Source: a virus. From it: 52,184 bases of DNA. The position numbers and the translations under genes were made by a program. Shown here one piece after another: positions 17,794-28,700 of this stretch. The stretch is from positions 1-52,184 of the IMG/VR virus record IMGVR_UViG_3300030012_002628, one strand, 5' to 3'. Numbering within the stretch: the stretch's first letter is position 1; each line of letters starts with the position of its first letter. Under the pieces are notes generated by a model. It saw only the letters and a program-made list of their open reading frames with translations. It was not told where the DNA came from and did not search any database.

Positions 17794-18023
17794 AATAAAT
17801 TTAAAGTAATGATTAAACCGTCCCCTTCTGCGGGAGCGTATATAAATACATTCTTGGGGAGAGCTTGTAAAAAGAAAACTTCTTTTGCAGTGGATGGTAG
17901 AACTCTATAGAACGCTCCTTCTAGTTGTTTGATTGAGAAACTAAAGTCTTCCTTCAAAGGATCATCTTTTCTTATGATCACTTTGGGGTTGTGAATAAGC
18001 TCTTTGTCTCTGAACAACGTCAT
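17790..18023 (-). CDS. Small unrecognised protein of the replication operon
   Basis: 77 residues, start chosen at the ATG that forms a TAATG overlap with the preceding stop. A longer form would begin 11 codons earlier inside that gene. Mixed alpha/beta pattern (FSIKQLEGAFYRVL, FFLQALPKNVFIYAP) without known motifs. Its stop overlaps the TTG start of the resolvase. Confidence 0.6.
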   Translation of the reverse strand: MTLFRDKELIHNPKVIIRKDDPLKEDFSFSIKQLEGAFYRVLPSTAKEVFFLQALPKNVFIYAPAEGDGLIITLNLF

Positions 18024-18352
18024 TACTTTTCTACTATACTTGTGTCCAAAAAGCACGGAGCTGCGGGGCCTAAGTCGCAGTCGATTAGTTGAGACAAAGC
18101 AAACCCTGCGTCTTCTTCAGATAAACCGTGTTCCTCTTGTAATATTGCTTTCGCAATAGAGCTGCTATAACACGCAACAGGAGGCCCGTTTGCTAGTTCC
18201 ACTATACCAACTAAAGCGTCTTCTAGTTGATGAAAGAAGATGACCTCCGCAAAACTTTGTTCTTTCCCATTACTGGGAGTCAGACTCCTTTTATTATAAG
18301 GATCTTTTTTGGGGTCATAATGCCAAGAGAAGTTGTCAAAATTATTTATCAT
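18023..18352 (-). CDS. Unrecognised protein between small terminase and resolvase genes
   Basis: 109 residues from the ATG at 18352, which overlaps the end of the HTH gene (a TTG at 18361 is also possible). Acidic, with a helical C-terminal half (SSIAKAILQEEHGLSEEDAG) and a pattern resembling conserved hypothetical phage replication proteins. No motif recognised. Confidence 0.6.
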   Translation of the reverse strand: MINNFDNFSWHYDPKKDPYNKRSLTPSNGKEQSFAEVIFFHQLEDALVGIVELANGPPVACYSSSIAKAILQEEHGLSEEDAGFALSQLIDCDLGPAAPCFLDTSIVEK

Positions 18353-18935
18353 TTGGTTCAATGTCTATAATGGTTCCTTCTCCTCTATCGGCTTTCTTGT
18401 TATTAAGAATAGATATATCTATCTGCATTTTACTAGATGCTCCCCCTCCTGTTTTAGAATTTAATCCTAAATTTCTTCTTATGAGTTGATCTAACTCAGA
18501 TAGTTCTCTCACTGTCTTAGGCCCTTTTAAGTTGTTCATATTGTCCCTTAAAAGTTTAATTCCCGCAGCAGCGATGTAGTGCTGATATTTATCAGCGGGA
18601 CTACTTTGACTATCTGCGATCTCCATCATCGTTTGATCTTCTTCCATGCGAGCATCATGCTTTGCTCTAAGAACAGCTTCGTCGGTCATGTTCTCTAAGT
18701 TTTGCTCTATGTCTTGCCCTAATTTATCTTGGCATTGTTGTGCTACAGGTTCATGTTGCACTTTCTCCGACATCTCCAGACCATTTTTTCTGGCTGGTAT
18801 CCCCCTTTTTTTAAACCAACGTCTTACTGTTCCTGCATGAACACCCAACTCCTTCGCAATCGAACTTGTCTTCCAGTCTAAATTATACAATTCGACTGCA
18901 CGTTCTTGAATTTCTTGTTTGGAATTGATACCCAT
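18342..18935 (-). CDS. terS: HTH protein, putative small terminase subunit
   Basis: 197 residues. A helix-turn-helix at about 22-44 (WKTSSIAKELGVHAGTVRRW then FKKRG) is of the transposase/terminase small subunit kind. The middle is a long helical, acidic region (75-165) suited to oligomerisation, and the C-terminus is disordered. It starts 29 bases from the divergent large terminase gene. TerS recognises viral DNA and delivers it to the motor. Alternatives are a transcriptional regulator or a transposase-derived HTH protein. Confidence 0.6.
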   Translation of the reverse strand: MGINSKQEIQERAVELYNLDWKTSSIAKELGVHAGTVRRWFKKRGIPARKNGLEMSEKVQHEPVAQQCQDKLGQDIEQNLENMTDEAVLRAKHDARMEEDQTMMEIADSQSSPADKYQHYIAAAGIKLLRDNMNNLKGPKTVRELSELDQLIRRNLGLNSKTGGGASSKMQIDISILNNKKADRGEGTIIDIEPNDK

Positions 18936-18964
18936 TTTTTTCTGATTTATTGTTTATAATAATT
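18936..18964. promoter_or_regulatory. 29-base divergent gap between terS-like and terL genes
   Basis: On the + strand a perfect TATAAT (18955-18960) stands 4 bases before the terL ATG at 18965, without a good -35 box in the right place. On the - strand the terS-like ATG is preceded by a run of A. Divergent leaderless-type starts are likely. Confidence 0.4.
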
Positions 18965-20752
18965 ATGGCTTTAAACGAACAAAGGAGCAAGCAGTTACTG
19001 GAACCAAGAATAGATCCTACAACCAAAAGTATGGATGTCGGTGGTTTTAAAATTCCACCAACTAGCTTGCTTACTGCACTTCTATACGGGTTTGCAAACC
19101 ACGAAGTTGTCGCAGCGAGGGAGTATTATTTTTGGAGAATATGCGATGAGCTATGGAATAATGATGAGTTGCCAGAAAAATTAATGGTTCGTCATCCTTG
19201 GGCTACGCTCATGATTCGCGCAGCTCTAGAGAATAAATACCTTGCTGTTGGTGGATCTGCTTCTTCTGGTAAGTCTCACACTATGGCAGCTTGGGGTATC
19301 ATTAACTGGTTATGCCAACCACAAGATACACTGGTTCTAATGACATCCACCACGCTTCGCGAAGCCCGTAAACGAATCTGGGGTAGTGTAATGTCTTTGC
19401 TGTCTGTGATTGATGATGCACCAATCAAGATTCGGGATTCAATTGGAAACGCAGCTTACATTAATGAGAAAGGAACACTCATCGAAAGAGCGGGGCTTTC
19501 CTTGATTTCCGCAGAAAAGAGCAAGACTAAAGAAGCTGTCGGAAAATTTATTGGTATCAAACAGAAAAGAGTGATCCTGATAGGGGATGAGCTTTCAGAA
19601 CTTTCTGAAGCTATCTTAAATGCAGGACTTACAAACCTTTCTAAAAACCCATCATTCCAGATGATAGGAATGAGTAACCCTAATAGCAGGTTTGATGCAT
19701 TCGGTATTTGGTCTACGCCCAAAGATGGTTGGGATAGTGTGGATACAAACCTTGATGATGAATGGGATACAAAGTGGCAAGGGAAATATCTACGCTTAGA
19801 CGGGGAAAAATCTCCGAATATTCTGGCGGGGGAAACTGTTTATCCTTGGCTACCAACGGAGGAAAAACTCGTTGAAGACAAAGCTTTACTGGGAGTCGAA
19901 AGCAGGGGGTATATGCGAATGGTCAGGGCGGTCTTTTTCGACAGTGATGAGACCACAGGCATATATACTGAGAATGAGATCACATCTAGTGGAGCCATGA
20001 AGAAAGTAGAGTGGCAAGGGACACCTGTAAATCTATGTGGTATTGACCCTGCTTTTACAAACGGTGGAGATAGAACAATTTTATACACTGCTAAATGTGG
20101 CTATGATACTGGCGGTCAATATGTTATAGAGTTTGGTGAGGCCATTCACTTAAACGACGATGCCACAAACAAAGCAGTTCCAAGAACTTATCAAATAGTT
20201 CAGCAGATAAAAGATAAGTGCTTGAAACTAAAGATCTTGCCAGAGAATGTAAGCGTTGATGCCACGGGAGCGGGTGCTCCTTTCTGTGATGTTCTGGCAG
20301 GAGAGTGGTCAAACAAGTTCATGCGTATTTCGTTTGGGGGAAAAGCGAGTGATAAACGTGTTAGTGCTAATAGCCCAAAAGTTGGTTTAGATTTGTATGT
20401 AAACCGAGTGTCAGAGCTTTGGTTCGTGGGAAAAGAATTGATGAGAACAAAGCAAATCTTCGGAATCAATTCAGATCTAGCCCAAGAAATAACTGAAAGA
20501 AACTACGACATGGTAAAAAGTGGAAGTCTCCGCATGAAGATTGAATCAAAGCCAGAGTTCAAAGCTAGATTTGGTAGGAGTCCTGACTTAGCAGACGCAG
20601 CCTTTTTAGCCTTAGATTGTGCAAGGCAAAGGCTGGGATTAGTAGCGGTTGACCCACCCGACACGACAAATTCTGCAATGCCTTATAGAAGAACGACTAT
20701 AAAAACTTTAAGTAGTGCTTTACAAAACGCTGAGGCTACCCTCATCGATTGA
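18965..20752 (+). CDS. terL: Terminase large subunit
   Basis: 595 residues from the ATG at 18965 (an upstream TTG would add only MFIII). ATPase: Walker A GGSASSGKS (about 96-104), Walker B VILIGDE (D208, E209), coupling motif MIGMSNP (233-239). RNase H-like nuclease: GIDPAFTNGGD (D361), VSVDATGAG (D432) and DLADAAFLALD near the C-terminus. It drives DNA into the prohead and cuts concatemers. The stop codon lies inside the -35 box of the next promoter. Confidence 0.93.
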   Translation: MALNEQRSKQLLEPRIDPTTKSMDVGGFKIPPTSLLTALLYGFANHEVVAAREYYFWRICDELWNNDELPEKLMVRHPWATLMIRAALENKYLAVGGSASSGKSHTMAAWGIINWLCQPQDTLVLMTSTTLREARKRIWGSVMSLLSVIDDAPIKIRDSIGNAAYINEKGTLIERAGLSLISAEKSKTKEAVGKFIGIKQKRVILIGDELSELSEAILNAGLTNLSKNPSFQMIGMSNPNSRFDAFGIWSTPKDGWDSVDTNLDDEWDTKWQGKYLRLDGEKSPNILAGETVYPWLPTEEKLVEDKALLGVESRGYMRMVRAVFFDSDETTGIYTENEITSSGAMKKVEWQGTPVNLCGIDPAFTNGGDRTILYTAKCGYDTGGQYVIEFGEAIHLNDDATNKAVPRTYQIVQQIKDKCLKLKILPENVSVDATGAGAPFCDVLAGEWSNKFMRISFGGKASDKRVSANSPKVGLDLYVNRVSELWFVGKELMRTKQIFGINSDLAQEITERNYDMVKSGSLRMKIESKPEFKARFGRSPDLADAAFLALDCARQRLGLVAVDPPDTTNSAMPYRRTTIKTLSSALQNAEATLID

Positions 20753-20777
20753 CTTTTAATACAAAATACATTAAATT
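20749..20777 (+). promoter_or_regulatory. Sigma70-like promoter abutting a start codon
   Basis: TTGACT (20749-20754), 17-base spacer, TAAATT (20772-20777), 6 bases, ATG at 20784. The TGA stop of terL is part of the -35 box. Confidence 0.7.
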
Positions 20778-20783
20778 TAGGCT

Positions 20784-21629
20784 ATGTCGGTTACTTCTCT
20801 TGCCAATTCTCTTGTCTTTGATTCGTTAAAACGAAATAAACCTGTACTTGATTTATACAAATCTTTTATAGAAGGAAAAAGTTCTCCAAATCCTGCTTCA
20901 AGTGGGGTCAAAAGATTTTTAGGCATCGTAGATTCTCAAGACGAAGAGGAAGATGATATCACTAAGAACTACATGGATCTATCACAGAACCAAGCAGAGA
21001 TCGATGCCAATTTGGAAGCAGCGGGGTTTGAATCAAATCCTCAAAGGGAAGCTCGGTTAGCCGAACAAGAGAGAAAAGCCGAGTTAGCAGCTTCAGATAA
21101 TCTAGAGCAAAGGAAAATGCTCAGGGGAAGAATCACTGAGGCTTTTGGTAGAGGTCTTTCTAGAAAAAACTTAGCCAAAGAAATAGGTATCCTCAGAGGA
21201 GAAGCAGCAAATCTTGATATTGATCCTACCGCTTTCGAGAGGGAAGTAAAAGAAGAGCGTGGAATCTTTAACGAAGAAGCAAAACGTAAAAGAGATTATG
21301 ATAATTTCTTTGCGCGAGCGAATGACCCAAATAGAACTTTGGGTTCTGGGTCGAGACGAGAAGTATACTCTAGGAGGAAAAGATTGAAGTTAGCTAAACA
21401 ACTACAGAAAGATGGATTCACTAGAGCTGCTGAAGCGGTTGCTCTTGATTATGCGCGTTCGCCAGAAGCAATGGCCCCCGCAATTTCAACCCCTGCTTTA
21501 CGCAGACAGATGGAAGAAGACTCAAGTAGAGCTAGGGAAATAAGAGATATGAACAGAGGATTGACTCAGCTCTTGATTGCTAAAACACAGCAGGAACTTA
21601 AAGATCCAGAATTTAAACTCTTCACATAA
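20784..21629 (+). CDS. Putative internal virion protein, helical
   Basis: 281 residues, highly charged and helical, with Glu/Lys/Arg-rich stretches between 95 and 215. The N-terminal 40 residues are less charged. No enzymatic motif. It opens the operon leading to the giant protein, so it may be an inner core or ejection protein (inference). No Shine-Dalgarno sequence. Coupled to the next gene by TAATG. Confidence 0.6.
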   Translation: MSVTSLANSLVFDSLKRNKPVLDLYKSFIEGKSSPNPASSGVKRFLGIVDSQDEEEDDITKNYMDLSQNQAEIDANLEAAGFESNPQREARLAEQERKAELAASDNLEQRKMLRGRITEAFGRGLSRKNLAKEIGILRGEAANLDIDPTAFEREVKEERGIFNEEAKRKRDYDNFFARANDPNRTLGSGSRREVYSRRKRLKLAKQLQKDGFTRAAEAVALDYARSPEAMAPAISTPALRRQMEEDSSRAREIRDMNRGLTQLLIAKTQQELKDPEFKLFT

Positions 21630-22741
21630 TGTCTGAATCTCTCTTTGACTTTGAAAGGGACATTGCTCCCGAAAGAAATAACTTTGGTTTTACAAGAACC
21701 GAGTCAGCATTTCTTAATGCTAAGGCTGATCAACAGATCATGCCCCAATTAGATTTGATGGTAAAGTTGCGCGGGCAACTCCAAAAAGAACGGGCTTCTG
21801 ACCTTGCTTACGAGACAAGTGTTTTTGAATTTAAGCAGAGAAAGAAAACCCTCCGAGAGCAGAGAGACAGCGATATACGAGCAGAAGAATTATTGAAACC
21901 CATTCAAGACATTGTGGAGAATGATCAACTGAATGAGTTTGAGAGAGTAGAACAATTGAATATCCTTCAACTTCAGAACCCTGAAGTGTTTGCCAACAGT
22001 AAAGTTGCACAACAATCCGCTGCTGCTGCGAATAGATTCCTCGCTTCTAAGATGAAACAGAGAGACGAAAAGTTGGTCAAAGAACGTAAGGAAGAAGAGG
22101 AACAAAAGAAGAGGTTGGATACCACAGGCTTTGATATTAATTCGCTATTTAGCTATGAAACAGATGAGCAAGTTCAGGAGCTAGAAGATTTTTACAAAAG
22201 TCCTGACTCAGATGATGGGGAAGACTTTTCTCCAAGAGAACAAGCTAATGTTAGAACCGCTCGTTTTGCAGCTAAGAAAAACCAAGCTGAAAAATTAGAA
22301 CGGGAAAGGAAAGAAAAGGAATCCTTAACTAAACAAATGTTTAGTAACCAGTTTGAGGCTGGGAAGCTATCTCTAAATGATCTGGATGACATTCAGAAAA
22401 GAGTAGGAGATGCTGTAAAGAGTGGTACATACATGACTAACCAAGAGAAAGCCAAGGCACTAGAGCCATTCCAAGGTTTGGTTGTTGGAGAAGGAACAGA
22501 TGCAGAAGCAACACTTAGTGGGACAACTAGGGAAGAGCTAGATAAAAGCATTAATGATGCTCGTTCTAATCTTATTAAAAAACTTACTAAACTGAGGATG
22601 GATCAGAATAAATTTTTGAATGCTAGGTTTAGAGAACTGGGGGGAGTACCCGCAACTTCAAAACCCAAACGGCCAACTTCTAAAAAAGAACAACAAAAAG
22701 ATTCAAAAAGATCAGAACTAAAAAACCTTATAAATCCTTAA
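21629..22741 (+). CDS. Putative internal virion protein, coiled coil
   Basis: 370 residues, very charged, with long predicted coiled coils (about 85-165 and 205-250, e.g. KERKEEEEQKKRLD) and a basic C-terminus (KPKRPTSKKEQQKDSKRSEL). It has the same composition as the preceding gene. It is probably part of the ejectosome or internal core together with the giant protein. No family recognised. Confidence 0.6.
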   Translation: MSESLFDFERDIAPERNNFGFTRTESAFLNAKADQQIMPQLDLMVKLRGQLQKERASDLAYETSVFEFKQRKKTLREQRDSDIRAEELLKPIQDIVENDQLNEFERVEQLNILQLQNPEVFANSKVAQQSAAAANRFLASKMKQRDEKLVKERKEEEEQKKRLDTTGFDINSLFSYETDEQVQELEDFYKSPDSDDGEDFSPREQANVRTARFAAKKNQAEKLERERKEKESLTKQMFSNQFEAGKLSLNDLDDIQKRVGDAVKSGTYMTNQEKAKALEPFQGLVVGEGTDAEATLSGTTREELDKSINDARSNLIKKLTKLRMDQNKFLNARFRELGGVPATSKPKRPTSKKEQQKDSKRSELKNLINP

Positions 22742-22771
22742 CAATAAAACACTCAACATATTGCTTCTGCT

Positions 22772-25700
22772 ATGTCAGACCCAAGCGAAACCAAACCGAC
22801 AGGCTCATTTAACCCAACGCCATACGATATATGGGCCACTCAAAATTCCTTTGAAAATGAATTAGAGGGGAGGACTAAACACCTAGATCATCTCCGCTTA
22901 GAGTATATCAAAGCAGGGAAGTATGATGAGGAAATGGAAGGTCTTTTCCAAGAAGAGTTTGAAAACTCTTTGATCGACAATAAAATATTAGACCCCCTCA
23001 ACGAAGCAGAAGTTGGTGAAGCTGTTCTAAGTTTTTCAGGTGTTCTCCCTTCTAATGATAAAGACGTTCTTTTTATTAAGGACAACATGGCTGAAGGAAG
23101 TTCAATTATGGACTTTGAAGAAGGGGAACAGGAAAAAATTCTACGATATGCAAAAGCTTTAGAGACAGGACAGGAGATACCTGAAGACATTAATGTTAAC
23201 GAAGTTCATGAAATTGCTCGTCAAAAAAGACAGAACTTCATTACAGAATTATACGAAAACGATCAGCTAGGGGCAGGTGTTTATTACACTAAAGAAGGAC
23301 AGCGTATTTTTCTTGGTGGGAAAATTGACGAGAATTCTACGGAAGCGGATGTCCTTGAGCAAGGTAGAGATTTCGGTGTAGTCCCTAGAGATGTTTTTAC
23401 TCTAAGAAAATTTAAAGAAGTCCAAGCAGATAAGAATGGCTTGGAGTTTTATCAAGTAGATCAAAGGCAGAGGGCAGAACAAAAAATTCTTCCTTTTCTA
23501 GACCCTAAAGATGATCTCAGAGATGAAAAGATTAGAGCACGGTTTGATGCTCTCGCTACTAGCTTGGGGAAAGAGAAGTCTTGGGGTATGCTCCGCAAAG
23601 GCTTTGATTCTACTGGTGAAGTATTAACTTGGGCAGGATCAAATATAAGAGAGGGTTGGAACTGGTTGACTTTTGATGAGGAAGAAAAGAAAGAGTCTGA
23701 GGATTACCAAAGATATGAGGCTTTGCGGGAAGAATATGAGGATGAGGTAGAAGAAACAAGACAAGAACTTATAGCAGAATTATCTGAGAGAACGGGTATC
23801 CGTGGAGAAGTCTTAGAAGATGTTGTTGATGATATGGTTGTAGAGATTGCAGCCAATGGATCAGAAACTTTAGACCCTACTCTTATCTTTACGGATGATG
23901 AAGATGATCTAAAACAAAATGTTATTCGAAGAAACTACAAGGGGACTTTTGTTCAACCAGCTATGGCTCTCAAGCCAGAGATGTTTAGAAAAGCTCTTAA
24001 ACAGTCTGGATTTAGTGAGGAAGAAATTGAGATAGAGGACACAAAAAGACAGGCGGAAAACGAATTGTTAGCTTCCACTCGCAGTAAAATTTTAAGGGAA
24101 GACGAGAATTATCAAGACAAGTTTGAAGCTGCTGAATTGGATGGAAGACAAGCAGGGCTTACTCAAGCAGAGATACTTGAGAAATTTGTAAAGGAAGAAG
24201 ATCCCAACTTGGGGTTGGCGGGTATTGGTCAAAGTATTGGGCAAAGTTTTTCTACTCTATTTTACGGGGTGGGTGCTTTGTTTGGTTCGGAGTATGGAAA
24301 AGAAGGACTCCTACAGAATGCCAAAGACCAAGCTCATCTAAATCAGATGAGAGAAATCTTTGGTCAAGATGCAGGAATGGGGCAACAAATATTAGAGCAG
24401 GTTGCCCCACTTATAGTTGATGGTGCGATTACCTTTACGGCAGGGCTTCTTGCCGTTCCTTCAGGTGGAACTTCGGTAGCTGCAGCAGCGGGTTACTTCA
24501 CGGCAAAAACAAGTGCGACTGCCACAGCTAGAGCGGTATTGAAAAATACTTTTAACACTGCTTTGAAGCAGCAAATCAAACGAGATGCTTCAGGTAAGCT
24601 AATCAAAGAAACCACAGGACAAGCTGTAAAGAGATTACAGGCAGCAGGAACATTAAAAGGTTTGTCTAACCGTGAAATGATTTCTGCGGTTAAAAACTAC
24701 AACAGTAAACTAGCTAAGTCACTGGGAATTGGAACGGCTACGTTTGTTCCCGCAGCCATGCGTTCAGGTAGTATGACGTATGGTGCTGTCTACAAAACTA
24801 TAACTGATGACTTTACAAATAAGTATCAAGTTAATGGTGAATGGGTAGAGGGTTGGAGTGAAGAAAGGGTAAAAGAAGAAGCCCACAAAGCAGGTTTTGA
24901 GGCGATGATAACTGCGGGTACAACTACAGGTCTTATAACCGCTGCAATGGGTAAGATAGGTAACGGTATGTTCGGGGGTGTTGAGAATGCGTTCCTTGCA
25001 GGAGTCAGCCTTAAACAACTAAAAGTAGCTACCGATAGAATGGTGAGTCGAGTCTCTTCAGACGAGGCTTTCTTAAAGGCGATGACCGATGCTGTTGCAT
25101 CAACAATGAAAACAGGTTTGATCGGTACATCAATGCGAATAGGTAAGAGTGGTATTGGTGAAGGAATAGAAGAAGGTATTGATGAATTTGCGAACACAAT
25201 CATCCAAGACGCTTGGACAGACAAAGATACTTCTTTCTTAGAAAAAGCAACGGGTGCTTGGCATGGTGCTAAGATGGGTTTCTTTTTAGGAGCTGGTGCT
25301 CCCGCTATCAGTAAGGGTGTAAAAAACTTAGCTCCTGTAAGGGGGGTAGATGCTCAAGCTATGCAAGAAGCAGAGCAAACAGTTGATACTGAGTTCAGGA
25401 AATTGTTAAAAGCATCGGGTGATCTAGAGCGTTTTGAAGAACTAGAAGCGACAGCTCCTAACACTCATGCGGAGGTTATTAGGCAAGTTAGAGCTAAGTA
25501 CGCAAAAGAAGAAGAGGCTGAGACTGAGACAGCTCCAGACCCTGAAGAAGCGAAACCAACTGAACAGGAAGTTGCAGAAGAAGCAGAGCAGCTAAAGAGA
25601 GATCTTGAGGCAAATCAAAAAGAAGATGACAACCAAAAGATCATCAATGATTCTAAAGAAGAGGGAAGAACTAAAGCCGAATCCTCTCCTATAGTCACGG

Positions 25701-28700
25701 CTAGTGAGGCTGTTAATAGCGTTACCGAAACCGACACTAATCAGGCTTCCGCTAATGCTGATGTCACCAACAGCAATCCATCTGCTAGGCCCCCAAGAAC
25801 TCCTCAACAGAAGTATCAAGACACAGTCAATGACATAGAAGTTTTAGAAAGAAGATACAACGTACAGATGGCAGCTCTTGAAGAGCTTCCGCCAGAGTTA
25901 CGAGACAAGAGGCGAAACGAAATTGAAGCAGCAGTAAAAGCTGGTCGTATGCTTGACCCAGACACAGCAGGTGAACTTATTGCTCAAGCAAACAAAGACA
26001 GGGAAAAAGAAATAGCGGAAGAAGCTAAACCTGCCAAGGTAACAAAGAAAGATTTAGATAAGTTAGAAGAGGTAATTGAACAAGGATTCCCAGTTGCTGA
26101 TATTAAAAATCACCTAGAACAATTGGGTCTTAACCTCGAAAGAACAGATGAGAAATATCTTCGAGCTGTAGAAAAAGTAATCAAAGAACGGATTGCCGAA
26201 AGATACCCGACATTAAACCCCAAAAGACAACAAGGTGGGGTAAGACTACCAAACACTTTAGCTCCTTCGGGGACAGTCGTAATTGATAAAGACGGGCGGG
26301 GTGTATTTAATAATGATCCTGCAGGGATGCTTACTTTGTTGCAAAACAATGTTGCTATTCCTTTAACTGAAGATCAAGCGACGAACCCTAATTTAAACAA
26401 ATCATTTGTAGTAGAACAAATAGGAACTGATTACTTTGTTTCCGATATCATGATCCCTGTAAAAGGAGGACTGGTCTCGGCTAAGACTCCAGTAACAAAG
26501 ATCGCGGTTCACGAAACAAATTACACACCAGTTAAGGACAAGATAAGAAGAGTAAACACTCTTAAAAACACGGTAGATTTAAATGATGTCAAAGACATTA
26601 AGATCGTAAGCCCGTTCCGTGTTGCTTCAGGAAAGAAGCCGACAAAGATAAGTTTGGGTGAGCTTCTCGTAGAGGCTAAAAATTTACCAGCACTTAGAAA
26701 GTTTTTAGCTCAAGATTCTATACCTACTTTAAGTAAAGATTATTTAGACGCTGCTGCTATAACGATGAGTTTAGATCTGCAAGAGCAGATTTATAACCAA
26801 GCCAAATCTCTCTCCCAAACTCAACCTACCACCTCATTAAAGAAGGAGGAGAATGCACTAGCCTTTGTAAGAGAGGAATATGGATCACTATATCCTGAGT
26901 TGATAAAGGATAAGTCGATATCAGAGATTATAAATATAGGTAATGAGGTTGATGCAGGGGCAGTTCCTTTTGAGAATCTTAGTAAAGAACAAAGAGGAGC
27001 ACTCGAAATAAGAAACGCATACCTTAGATTGACTGAGCAAAGTCCATCTTTTGTTTTAAATTTAGAAACATCTGCTATCAAGAATGCTAGTTTCTTTAAC
27101 AAGGTAGAATCAGAAAGGAACTCAAAATCTATTCGTGATGTAGCCACTCTAATTGATCCCGATTCAGATATTCATAAGCGTCCAGACTTGATGGATGCAG
27201 AGAAGCAAAAAGAAGATCACTTTATCCCCCCCGCTGTTACAACGATCCCACCTATTGCGGAATCAAAACTAGCTGCTTTTATCTCTTCCAAAATTGATGA
27301 CGTAGCAACCGCGATTAGGTTAGATAGCCGTCTCCGAAGAGATGTAAAAGATCTGCTTAACAATGAGTATCATAATGGGAAGAAGGTAGCCACCAAATAT
27401 TCAGCAGAACAAGTAGCCGTAGAGCTTGTTCATTTCTTAGCTTCAAGGGGTGGAACAAATAAACCAGCATCAGTTCTAGAACAGAAACTCAGTAGCCGTA
27501 ATCTGGATGTCATTAACCCTGAATATAAGTTAGGGCAGGACATGAAAGATGCTCTTACTTTGTTGGGTGTTACCAGTCCTTCATTGCAGGGTTCGTTAAA
27601 TACCGATGCTTCCTTCTACACTTTAATAGAGTCTCAACTACAAGGATTAGTTGGGCCAGATGTCATGCTTTCGTATGGGGATGTTAAGGCTTTCTATACG
27701 CAAGTTAGAAAAGGAGCTGCTGCTTACAAGAAGAGAGCGATAAATGACGGACGCAGCAGAAGAAAGATCATCAAAGATAACCTCGAAGAGATAGATGAGT
27801 TAGGATTGCGAGATGATGATCCTCAATCTGTAATTGATGCTCTCGAAGAGATTGCTGAGTCAGGTGTTAAACCACTTAGGGTTTTAGCAAAAGCTCTACT
27901 TCGGAATAAAGACTTCATACGCTCAATAAAATTCGTCATAGACGGCACTCCTGCGGACTTTTCGGGGCTATATTATGTTGATGGTAACGGGAATAGAACT
28001 GTACTAATTAATACAAATAGGTCTGGAGCAAGAGGTGTAGCGGATACTTTAATCCACGAGTATCTCCATGCGTTTACTAATGACATTCTCAATGCACCAC
28101 CAGAAAGTAGAACACCTGCTCAGAATGAAGCAATTGCCAACCTTGAAGAGATACTGAGGCTCGCAAAAGAGAAAGCCCGTAAGTCTGGTAAAGCTAACTT
28201 AGAATATGGTACTTCAAACCTAGATGAGTTCTTAACTCATATATTAACTGATCCTCAGTTCCAAAGATTTCTCAATGGCATCATACCTGCGAAGGGTAAA
28301 CTCAACCTCTTCCAAAAAGCTATTGATGCTTTAGCTAAATTGATTCCTTTCGTTAAGAGGAAAGAATTAAAAATAGCTCTTGGGCAAGCACTTGATCTTA
28401 CTCAAAGGGCAGATATCCCACAGCCCTCAACTAAATCAGGGTTTGCGAGTCAGGTTGCAGGAAGCATTCACAGGGGTCAGTCTGAACTCCACGATATGTC
28501 TAAGGACATGGGCATGGCAGAGCAATCAGCCATCAACGAAAAGTTGGAGGAAAGGGCTAAAGAAGTTATTGAGTTTGCTATGGGTTATGTCCCAAGCGAA
28601 CTCAACATCGTTGTTGATGAAGCAAACCCAGAGATTGCTAGTGTTGATAGCACTACAGGAGCTATCGTTTTAAATCCAAAAAGAGCAGCACTCTACTTAG

